This document shows positions 1 through 5,201 of a stretch of DNA of 5,201 nt, one piece after another. The stretch is taken from NCBI GenBank assembly GCA_024643485.1, contig JAHEMU010000228.1:1-5201 (forward strand). Reading direction: 5' to 3'. Each line of letters starts with the position of its first letter. Within the stretch, counting starts at the first letter, position 1. Under the pieces are notes generated by a model. The model saw only the letters and a list, made by a program, of their open reading frames with translations, was not told the origin of the DNA and did not search any database. Made by a program: the position numbers and the translations under genes. The stretch is from Cytophagales bacterium (GTDB lineage: Bacteria; Bacteroidota; Bacteroidia; Cytophagales; Cyclobacteriaceae).

Positions 1-1
1 C

Positions 2-643
2 TACGATTTAGATGCAAATGGATTCCCTCAATTAACATCATCTCCTGAAATTATCGGAGATCCAAACCCGGAATGGCGAGCAAACTTGGGACTAAATGTG
101 AATTATAAGGGTTTTGCATTAAATGCAATTCTTGATCATTCTCATGGTGGAGACTTTTCTCCTCGATCTATTTTCGTATTACATGGTTTTGGTACAACTG
201 CTGAAACTGGAAATACTTTTGTTACCTCTAAAGATTTAGTGAATTATGCAGGTGATGTGATTCCTTCTGGAACAACTGTTAGAGGAAACATTGGTAATTT
301 TGGCGAAGGTGACGTGTTATTAGATGAAAGCTGGTACAGAAATGGACCGGGAGGTGGATTTGGTGATAGCAAGGCTTATGATACTCAAATTGCTGATGCT
401 ACTTGGACTCGTCTTCGCGAACTTTCTTTGAGTTACACTATCAATTCTACAGCTTTCAGAAGTAGAACAAAATTGAATAGTGTTACACTATCTACTACTG
501 CTAGAAATTTATTTATGATTGATAACATTGTTGGAGTAGATGCGGAAGTGAATCAAACAGGTGTTGGCAACGGCGCTGGTCTTGAGTATTTTACCAACCC
601 GAGTACCAAATCTTTGGTGTTCTCAATTAATATTACTTACTAA
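2..643 (+). CDS. SusC-like TonB-dependent outer-membrane transporter, C-terminal part (5' end outside window)
   Basis: This is the last 213 residues of a SusC/RagA-type TonB-dependent transporter, the outer-membrane beta-barrel that imports oligomeric nutrients under a SusD lid. The frame is open from base 2, so the gene begins outside the window; the TTG at 86 is only an internal leucine codon. Family hallmarks in order are IGDPNPEWRANLG near the start (the conserved GDPNP-W stretch of SusC barrels), then ATWTRLRELSLSYTI (usually the D-A-S-F-hR-L-R-N-h-T-L-G-Y motif), LSTTARNLFMIDNIVGVDAEVN (the R-N-L-F and G-x-D-x-E-x-N motif) and a last beta-strand, SLVFSINITY. The terminal aromatic residue is what the barrel assembly machinery usually recognises. 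The plug domain and TonB box lie upstream and cannot be checked. The stop codon overlaps the start of the susD-like gene. The substrate cannot be told from this fragment. Confidence 0.93.
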   Translation, partial: YDLDANGFPQLTSSPEIIGDPNPEWRANLGLNVNYKGFALNAILDHSHGGDFSPRSIFVLHGFGTTAETGNTFVTSKDLVNYAGDVIPSGTTVRGNIGNFGEGDVLLDESWYRNGPGGGFGDSKAYDTQIADATWTRLRELSLSYTINSTAFRSRTKLNSVTLSTTARNLFMIDNIVGVDAEVNQTGVGNGAGLEYFTNPSTKSLVFSINITY

Positions 644-2064
644 TGATAATGAATATGAAAAAGAATTCAATAGTATATATGTTAATTCTGGTATTCGGAC
701 TTTTCTCTTGTAAAGGTCTGGTAGAAGGAATTAATGATAACCCTAATGATATAACCATAGAGGATATCGACGGGGAACTGTTTTTAACTGGGGCGCAATT
801 GGCAAATATTATTGTTCAATGTGGTCACAGTAACCGGATTGCCGGTTTGTATAGTGGTCAGTTGACGGGCTATGCTAATGTTTACGGCGCGGTATATGGA
901 TATAATATATCAACTGCAGAAAGTAACGGTACTTGGAGTAGAGCGTATGTAGGTACTATTCCAAATATTCGTCACATCAGAACCGTTATGTCTGATAACA
1001 AATTGATTGTAGGCTTAACGAAAGTGATGGAAGCGCATGTTATAGGAACGGCTGCTTCTATTTATGGCGACGTTCCTTATCGTCAAATTGCAGATAATCA
1101 ATATCCGGATCCAGTGTTTGATCCGCAGAATCAGGTTTTTTCAGATTTAATTATATTATTAGATGATGCTATCACTGATTTAAATGGTGCAACAAACCAG
1201 AATTTGCCTGTTGATATTTATTATAGTGGAAATGCAACAAAATGGAAAGAACTTGCCTATACGTTGAAAGCGCGCTATTATCTTCAATTGAAGGATTATA
1301 CAAATGCATATACTGCGGCACAAAATGGTATTTCTACTTCTGCAAACAATCTAAAATATAAACCTTTAGGAAATGCTTCTGAAGGTGATAAAAATCTGAT
1401 GAATGAAGTATTGTCGGGCTCAAGGGCAGGTGATATTGGCACAGGAAATAGCTATTTAATGCAACTCTTGGATCCTTTAAGTGGTGTGACAAGAAATAAT
1501 GCTAAAACTGACGAAACTGCTCGTTTTGGTTATTTAGAGGTTGATGAATTAAACGGTGATGCAAATAAAGGTATTGCAGAAGCCGTTGAGCCCCAAATTA
1601 TGGCTTCATATCAAGAGAATCAACTTATTTTGGCTGAATCGGCAGCGAGAACCTCAACTTTCGCAATTGCACTTACTCATTTGAACAATGTTCGAGCATA
1701 TTTAAATTCCGGTGCATTTCTAAATTCAAATTTCAGCGGATTTAGTTATCAGTATGACCCATATGTAGCTTCTGATTTCGATAACGGTGGAATTGAAAAC
1801 TTGGACAATATAAATCCTACAAGAGCGTTACTTCGTGAAATCATTGAAGAGCGTTTTATTTCTGGATTTGGTACCTATATGCCTTTCAACGATTTGAGAA
1901 GGTTAATGAAAAGTGACTCCGATGTTTCAGTGCCAGTTCCTTTCAATAATGGAACTCAGACACAACATGTTCAACGTTTACCTTATTCTGATGATGAGAT
2001 AAACGCAAATGGAAATATTGACGCTGATCCTGGTATTTACACCGTTACTAAAGTTAATCAATAG
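643..2064 (+). CDS. SusD-like (SusD/RagB family, SusD-like_2 type) nutrient-binding outer-membrane lipoprotein
   Basis: This is a surface lipoprotein that caps the SusC barrel and binds the nutrient before import. It has 473 residues, within the usual 450-550. A lipoprotein signal peptide is visible: Lys6-Lys7, a hydrophobic core at about 9-21, and lipobox LFSC with the lipidated cysteine at 23. Features fitting the SusD-like_2 subfamily are NDNPNDIT (31-38), YGDVPYRQIA (141-150), TKWKELAYTLKARYYLQL (199-216, a TPR-like helix), PQIMASYQENQLILAESAAR (317-336), LREIIEERFISGFG followed by FNDLRR (397-420), and the C-terminal RLPYSDDEINANGN (445-458). Start codons at 643, 649 and 655 are all possible. 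The one at 643 overlaps the susC stop as TAATG, which suggests coupling; the one at 655 gives the more typical MKKN start. The ligand is unknown: this subfamily serves various glycans or other oligomers, and no degradative enzyme lies alongside. Confidence 0.93.
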   Translation: MIMNMKKNSIVYMLILVFGLFSCKGLVEGINDNPNDITIEDIDGELFLTGAQLANIIVQCGHSNRIAGLYSGQLTGYANVYGAVYGYNISTAESNGTWSRAYVGTIPNIRHIRTVMSDNKLIVGLTKVMEAHVIGTAASIYGDVPYRQIADNQYPDPVFDPQNQVFSDLIILLDDAITDLNGATNQNLPVDIYYSGNATKWKELAYTLKARYYLQLKDYTNAYTAAQNGISTSANNLKYKPLGNASEGDKNLMNEVLSGSRAGDIGTGNSYLMQLLDPLSGVTRNNAKTDETARFGYLEVDELNGDANKGIAEAVEPQIMASYQENQLILAESAARTSTFAIALTHLNNVRAYLNSGAFLNSNFSGFSYQYDPYVASDFDNGGIENLDNINPTRALLREIIEERFISGFGTYMPFNDLRRLMKSDSDVSVPVPFNNGTQTQHVQRLPYSDDEINANGNIDADPGIYTVTKVNQ

Positions 2065-2090
2065 TAATTTTAAATACTTGAATTAGTTTT

Positions 2091-2126
2091 AAACCGCTTC
2101 AATTATATTAATTGAAGCGGTTTTTT
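2091..2126 (+). terminator. Intrinsic terminator of the susCD operon
   Basis: A perfect 13-bp inverted repeat has left arm AAACCGCTTCAAT (2091-2103) and right arm ATTGAAGCGGTTT (2111-2123). Two further T-A pairs can extend the stem inward, leaving a three-base loop. The right arm runs into a T tract (TTTTTT, 2121-2126) and more T-rich sequence. The hairpin begins 27 bases after the susD stop, so the transcript should end there. In the opposite direction the stem is followed by a weaker TTTAAAACTAATT, so it might also partly stop transcripts arriving from pabC. Confidence 0.9.
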
Positions 2127-2130
2127 ATTT

Positions 2131-2158
2131 ATTTTAAACGTTTATAAATGTTTAAAAT
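2131..2158. repeat. 28-bp near-perfect AT-rich palindrome between convergent genes
   Basis: Outer arms ATTTTAAAC (2131-2139) and GTTTAAAAT (2150-2158) are exact reverse complements. The inner TTTATAAA (2141-2148) is itself palindromic, so the whole 28 bp is symmetric about 2144/2145 except for one mismatched pair (G2140 against T2149). It contains AAACGTTT and the related AAATGTTT. It starts eight bases after the right arm of the susCD terminator and lies 23 bases beyond the pabC stop. As RNA it could fold into a hairpin for the pabC transcript, but no T tract follows on that strand. It could also be a binding site for a dimeric protein. Its function is not known. Confidence 0.6.
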
Positions 2159-2181
2159 GAGTGCATTTCAACAGGTAATCA

Positions 2182-2814
2182 TTAAATTGAAATAGGGGGC
2201 TCGGGGGCTTGCCCAGGTATTGTAACTCCTTTAATTGGCAGCACTATTTCCTCCCAGTCTAACATGGAATTAAACAACATTACTTTTTCAAATGTATGGA
2301 GAGTATTTATATGGATTTTTTCTTGTTTGATTTTGTTTCGTAATAGTAAATCTTTTCGATGTGTGCCATTAAGTAGGGGTGTTGATGGGGTAACCCATTT
2401 TTTTTCCTTGTGATAAAAGGCGACATTATAGAATGAACCGTCCGTAATAAGTTGATTCTTGCTAATTAGTAATCCCTGTTTGGTATTTAGGGTATTTCCC
2501 AATTGCTCTATACTTTTTCGATCTAGAAACTTAAATGGATATGCTAAATTAGGATCCTCCTTTATCAGTAGTTCTTCAAAGCAAGGAACTTCATATGGCT
2601 TTAATTCAAATGTTTGATTTTGTAATCCATAGACAATTCTAAGTTTTGTCCTCCGTTTAATTTCATTTAATTGAATTTGTTGAAGAATCGATTCTAATTT
2701 AAAACCATCCCTTTGAAAGAAATGATTATATGTGCGGTCAATGCGTTCTTGATGCAAATCGACACGATATACTTCACCATTTTCTATTCGAATACTTTCA
2801 ATAAATTGGAACAT
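2182..2814 (-). CDS. pabC: PabC-like aminodeoxychorismate lyase (class IV PLP aminotransferase fold), short form
   Basis: Expected role: a pyridoxal-phosphate enzyme in the cytosol that eliminates pyruvate from 4-amino-4-deoxychorismate to give 4-aminobenzoate for folate. The 210 residues are shorter than E. coli PabC (about 270), because the protein starts directly at the FIESIRIENGEVYRVDLHQERID segment and lacks the usual N-terminal strands. Class IV features are the probable Schiff-base lysine K95 in FKFLDRKSIEQL (aligning with the KHLNR lysine of E. coli PabC), ITDGSFYNVAFY (123-134, the E/D-x-x-x-x-N cofactor region), TPSTPLLNGTHRKDLL (142-157) and the late FNSMLDWEEIVLPI (181-194). The ATG lies inside the end of pabB (17-bp overlap), so co-expression is likely, and pabB as neighbour is the main reason to prefer PabC over a branched-chain or D-amino-acid aminotransferase. 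The tail GQAPEPPISI is proline-rich and comes from a locally G-rich stretch (2194-2214). Confidence 0.85.
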   Translation of the reverse strand: MFQFIESIRIENGEVYRVDLHQERIDRTYNHFFQRDGFKLESILQQIQLNEIKRRTKLRIVYGLQNQTFELKPYEVPCFEELLIKEDPNLAYPFKFLDRKSIEQLGNTLNTKQGLLISKNQLITDGSFYNVAFYHKEKKWVTPSTPLLNGTHRKDLLLRNKIKQEKIHINTLHTFEKVMLFNSMLDWEEIVLPIKGVTIPGQAPEPPISI

Positions 2815-3766
2815 AGATTTTTTTTATCAATTCCTCATATTCTTTTTCAGGATCACTTAATGAATGAATCCCTCCGCCACTTTTGAACACCATACCATCT
2901 TCGGTTTGTTCAATAAAACGGATCATCACGAAACTATTTAAACGACTTCCATCAAAATATCCGGCTACACCACAGTAATACCCACGATTATAATTTTCCA
3001 CTTCATTTATAATCTTTATCGTTTGCTGTTTTGGTGCGCCACTTACTGAACCTGCCGGTAATAAATCAATAAGTATATCACCTAAACTATTGAGATATCC
3101 AACTTTTAACTTACCAACTATTTCAGAACTCATTTGAAGGATTTCTCCATCACTCGTTTTTACCTTGTCTAAATACTTGAATCGGGTTACTTGTAATTCG
3201 GTGGTGTGAATGCTCAAGTCATTTCTCAATAAATCAACAATGGATGAGTGTTCAGCAGATTCTTTTGTGCTTTGTAGTAATAGCTGATCTGCATTGGGTA
3301 ATTCGGCGTCTATTGTGCCTTTCATGGGATAAGTGGATATGATCCCATCTTGGATCTTGACAAAGGTTTCTGGTGAAAAAACAACGAATTTATCTTTCCA
3401 TAGCAACTTGTATTTAGCCTTACTAGCATGAAAAATGTTATTTAGGCTTAGGTTGGTACTTATTTTTGATTGGAAGGTTAAATTTACAATATAACTGTTT
3501 CCTTTTTGTATTTCCGTCTGAACTTGCTGAAATGCTGCTAAATAATCGGTGTATTTAGGAGGATTTTTTACGAAATGGTAGGGGTGATTATAGGAAGTTG
3601 AACCTTCTTCAAAATTAAAAAGAAATGGGCTATTATGTATGTTTTGGGCTGGGATAAAAACATTGTTTTGTAAAGAAAAATCCGTAAGGAAATAAAACGG
3701 CTGTTTATTTTTACCGTATTCATTCATTTCCTTACGGAGTTGATTCTTAGATATTGTATGAGTCAT
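2798..3766 (-). CDS. pabB: Aminodeoxychorismate synthase component I (PabB-type chorismate-binding enzyme), short form
   Basis: This cytosolic enzyme converts chorismate plus ammonia to 4-amino-4-deoxychorismate. The chorismate-utilising domain is clear (numbering from a TTG at 3769; subtract one for the ATG): YPMKGTI at 147-153, AEHSSIVDLLRNDLS at 172-186, LPAGSVSGAPK at 237-247, RGYYCGVAGYFDG at 262-274, and GGGI with SDPEKEYEE at 298-313. Lysine 150 in the P-x-K-G-T motif is the key call: PabB enzymes carry this lysine, which in E. coli (Lys274) attacks chorismate, whereas anthranilate synthases have alanine there. At 322-323 residues it lacks most of the N-terminal half of E. coli PabB (453), as in other short forms. 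I prefer the ATG at 3766; the adjacent TTG at 3769 would add one residue, and an in-frame TGA at 3782-3784 rules out anything longer. No amidotransferase (PabA/TrpG) is encoded here, so one must come from elsewhere. Confidence 0.92.
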   Translation of the reverse strand: MTHTISKNQLRKEMNEYGKNKQPFYFLTDFSLQNNVFIPAQNIHNSPFLFNFEEGSTSYNHPYHFVKNPPKYTDYLAAFQQVQTEIQKGNSYIVNLTFQSKISTNLSLNNIFHASKAKYKLLWKDKFVVFSPETFVKIQDGIISTYPMKGTIDAELPNADQLLLQSTKESAEHSSIVDLLRNDLSIHTTELQVTRFKYLDKVKTSDGEILQMSSEIVGKLKVGYLNSLGDILIDLLPAGSVSGAPKQQTIKIINEVENYNRGYYCGVAGYFDGSRLNSFVMIRFIEQTEDGMVFKSGGGIHSLSDPEKEYEELIKKIYVPIY

Positions 3767-3789
3767 CAATGACTTTCTGATTCAAATTT

Positions 3790-3797
3790 CAAATATA
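3790..3797 (-). promoter_or_regulatory. Candidate Bacteroidota -7 box upstream of pabB
   Basis: Read on the minus strand this is TATATTTG, a full match to the Bacteroidota primary-sigma -7 consensus TAnnTTTG. It lies in the 47-bp gap between the transporter stop and the pabB ATG and would start transcription roughly 15-20 bases before that ATG. No TTTG-like -33 element is visible at the expected distance, so it may be a chance match in AT-rich DNA. If real, pabBC could be transcribed independently of the transporter gene. Confidence 0.33.
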
Positions 3798-3813
3798 CAA
3801 TACCCTTTGATAA

Positions 3814-5028
3814 TTATGCCATAGCCGCAGCTCGTTTATTTTTCATGACGAAATAAAGTATACCAAAGGCGATAATCAAAATGGCAGGGAAGATGGCAAT
3901 GTTATCCAGGGCTGCTTGTCCAGCCATTAAATCTGCTGCCTCTGATGTTGCCCCAGCTGCAAGTGCAATGGTTCTTTCACTGTCTAACCAGCCTCCAATA
4001 ATAGGTTGCCAAATTCCGGTGGCGAACATTCCAGCTCCCCCCATCAAAGACATTCCCAAAGCGCCTGTTTTTGGTACATTTTCTCCTACAAATCCAATCA
4101 TAGTTGGCCAGAAATACATTACGCCAATAGCAAATAAAATGGCAGCAAAATATACCATTCCTCCCGTAGCGATACTCATGGCGTAAATTCCAACCGTTGC
4201 AATTATTGCAGATCCCCAAAGGACTCCAGTTGGGTTGAATCGGTGAATGATTGGTCCAGCGAAATATCTTCCGACCGCCATTAATCCCGTAACCATCGCC
4301 AAGATTAACATTGGACTTGCTCCTGTATTTCCAAGTATTTTTTCAATCCATTGCTGTGTTCCCAATTCTGTTGTTGCCGTTAAAGTCATACAGAAGATGA
4401 TAAACAGGTAAAGCGGTGAAAATAGATTTTTAATGTTAGTACTCGTTTTGGTTTCAATATGCTGACTTTGAGGAAATTTCTGACCGAAAATCAAGAACCC
4501 ATAAACAATGGTAGGGATAATTATAACAGCAATTTGTAATTGCCATCCTAGGTTCATTCCAGTCATATATTGAGAAACTAAACTTCCTATTACTATTCCA
4601 CCTGGAAACCAAACATGGAATTTATTTAGCATGGTGGTTTTATTCTCATGATACATGTCAGCAATCATTGGGTTACAAGCAGCTTCGACCATTCCATTTG
4701 CAAAACCAATTAAGAAGGTAGAAATCAATAGACCCCAAAAACCACTCGCTGTAATAGTAAGTGCTAATCCAACCAAGTGCGCTAAAAATGCACCTAATAC
4801 CAGGTTCCGAGCCCCTAGATAATTATATAGTAATCCACCGATCATGGTAGCCAATGGAAATCCCCAAAATGCCATGGAGTTTATCCAGCCCAGCTGAGTG
4901 TCGGACAAGTTAAATTGAGCGCCTAATTGGCTTAAGATACCAGCGCGAATGGCAAAGGTCATTGCCGTTACCACCAATGCCAAACAGCAGGCATTGAATA
5001 GACGTGTGCGATTAAGTTGTTCTGTCAT
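3814..5028 (-). CDS. MFS transporter related to the FucP / FHS sugar-proton symporter group
   Basis: This is an inner-membrane secondary transporter of 404 residues, a normal MFS length, with about twelve hydrophobic helices: roughly 11-33, 48-68, 75-95, 99-118, 141-156, 163-182, then a central cytoplasmic loop 183-202, and 203-222, 240-258, 268-286, 291-311, 325-345 and 374-395. GGLLYNYLGARN (64-75) stands in the place of MFS motif A, and GRYFAGPIIHRFNP (253-266) in the matching place in the second half. The TM4 sequence VEAACNP (114-120) resembles LETAANP of E. coli FucP, putting E115 where FucP has its essential glutamate; this alignment is from memory. The polar aspartate of FucP TM1 is not matched. 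The loop before TM12 (about 349-373) is long and alanine-rich. A sugar is the likeliest substrate but this is not shown. It lies 47 bp upstream of pabB on the same strand, perhaps cotranscribed. The ATG at 5028 gives a normal short cytoplasmic N-terminus. Confidence 0.85.
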   Translation of the reverse strand: MTEQLNRTRLFNACCLALVVTAMTFAIRAGILSQLGAQFNLSDTQLGWINSMAFWGFPLATMIGGLLYNYLGARNLVLGAFLAHLVGLALTITASGFWGLLISTFLIGFANGMVEAACNPMIADMYHENKTTMLNKFHVWFPGGIVIGSLVSQYMTGMNLGWQLQIAVIIIPTIVYGFLIFGQKFPQSQHIETKTSTNIKNLFSPLYLFIIFCMTLTATTELGTQQWIEKILGNTGASPMLILAMVTGLMAVGRYFAGPIIHRFNPTGVLWGSAIIATVGIYAMSIATGGMVYFAAILFAIGVMYFWPTMIGFVGENVPKTGALGMSLMGGAGMFATGIWQPIIGGWLDSERTIALAAGATSEAADLMAGQAALDNIAIFPAILIIAFGILYFVMKNKRAAAMA

Positions 5029-5189
5029 AGCAGTTTTCGATGATTAGTTTTTTAGGATGAATTTTAAAAAGCCTCCAAACGAGTTTAGAAATATTGGAAA
5101 TTTCTTAAGATTATGCAAAAATACTGCTCAACTTTAAATTTCTTTTTAACTTGTTGACCGAATCTTTTTTAGTCTAATTAGCTGATAAT
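5029..5189. other. Divergent intergenic region upstream of the MFS transporter
   Basis: This stretch of 161 bases lies between the transporter start and a possible divergent start at 5190. It is very AT-rich and holds the candidate -7 box at 5116-5123, a small inverted repeat AAAC-GA-GTTT (5077-5086) and a weak one, AGAAAT/ATTTCT (5087-5092 and 5100-5105). No open frame, RNA gene or convincing terminator is seen. If a gene does start at 5190, the region would carry both promoters and possibly an operator for a divergently encoded regulator. Confidence 0.5.
5116..5123 (-). promoter_or_regulatory. Candidate Bacteroidota -7 box for the MFS transporter gene
   Basis: On the minus strand this reads TATTTTTG, matching TAnnTTTG. 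Transcription would start near 5110, giving a 5' untranslated leader of about 80 bases before the ATG at 5028. No convincing TTTG -33 element lies 17-22 bases upstream, and AT-rich DNA gives chance matches, so this is a candidate only. Confidence 0.33.
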
Positions 5190-5201
5190 ATGAAAAGAAA
5201 A
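5190..5201 (+). CDS. Possible start of a divergent + strand gene (MKRK..., cut by window edge)
   Basis: An ATG at 5190 followed by AAA AGA AAA gives Met-Lys-Arg-Lys up to the window end. Two observations make a real start plausible: it lies at a sensible distance from the divergent transporter gene, and lysine-rich N-termini are common at true starts in this phylum. Some LacI-type regulators in Bacteroidota begin this way and are often divergent from sugar transporters, but four codons cannot identify a family and a chance ATG in AT-rich DNA is quite possible. Confidence 0.3.

Noticed and set aside
86..88. TTG as the start of the SusC-like gene
   Set aside because: The frame is open back to base 2 and the upstream residues (IGDPNPEWRAN) carry a conserved SusC motif, so this is an internal leucine in a gene cut by the window edge.
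2065..2181. CRISPR array, small RNA gene or attachment site in the convergent gap
   Set aside because: There are no regularly spaced direct repeats, tRNA-like folds or insertion-type duplications, only the terminator hairpin and the single palindrome.
2194..2214. G-quadruplex-forming sequence
   Set aside because: Only two runs of five G occur, with no third or fourth G tract close by, so an intramolecular quadruplex is not supported.
3881..4186. Open frame of 101 codons on the + strand
   Set aside because: It lies entirely antisense to the well-supported MFS transporter gene, and its hydrophobic, alanine/proline-rich product mirrors that gene's codons. It has no family features of its own.
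3977..4219. Open frame of 80 codons on the - strand
   Set aside because: It is an out-of-frame reading inside the MFS gene. The Cys/Trp/Arg/Asn-rich product looks like a shadow and not a protein.
5154..5189. Sigma-70-like promoter (TTGACC at 5154-5159 with TAATTA or GATAAT downstream) for the divergent start
   Set aside because: Spacings of 15 and 24 bases are off the optimum, and Bacteroidota primary promoters use TTTG/TAnnTTTG instead of TTGACA/TATAAT.

Overview
The window looks like the chromosome of an AT-rich member of the Bacteroidota, probably a flavobacterium-like lineage. The main reason is a SusC/SusD-type outer-membrane uptake pair, a system essentially confined to that phylum. 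Supporting signs are the lack of strong Shine-Dalgarno sequences before the genes and two candidate -7 boxes of the Bacteroidota form TAnnTTTG. Genus and species cannot be read from this stretch.

Left part (2-2126, + strand): the 3' end of a susC-like TonB-dependent transporter gene is followed by a complete susD-like lipoprotein gene. The stop and start codons overlap in TAATG, so translation is probably coupled. The lipoprotein resembles the SusD-like_2 subfamily (also called SusD/RagB family nutrient-binding lipoproteins). A strong intrinsic terminator (2091-2126) follows within 30 bases of the susD stop, so this operon ends with the pair and has no hydrolase, SusE or SusF gene after it.

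Middle junction (2065-2181): convergent intergenic DNA. It holds the terminator and, next to it, a separate 28-bp almost perfect AT-rich palindrome (2131-2158).

Right part (2182-5028, - strand): three co-directional genes, in transcription order an MFS transporter related to the FucP/FHS group, a short PabB-type chorismate-utilising enzyme, and a short PabC-type class IV aminotransferase. pabB and pabC overlap by 17 bp. Together they should convert chorismate to 4-amino-4-deoxychorismate and then to 4-aminobenzoate for folate synthesis. The glutamine amidotransferase partner (PabA/TrpG) is not in the window. The MFS gene lies 47 bp upstream of pabB; a candidate promoter sits in that gap, so whether all three form one operon is unclear.

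Right edge (5029-5201): a divergent intergenic region ends in what may be the first four codons (MKRK) of a + strand gene. That arrangement would fit a regulator divergent from the transporter, but four codons cannot show it.

Overall the region is ordinary core and nutrient-uptake content. I found no mobile element, CRISPR array, RNA gene or defence system. The points most worth a second look are an A8 run at the pabB/pabC overlap where slippage would fuse the two enzymes, the 28-bp palindrome, and the altered polar residues in the FucP-like transporter.
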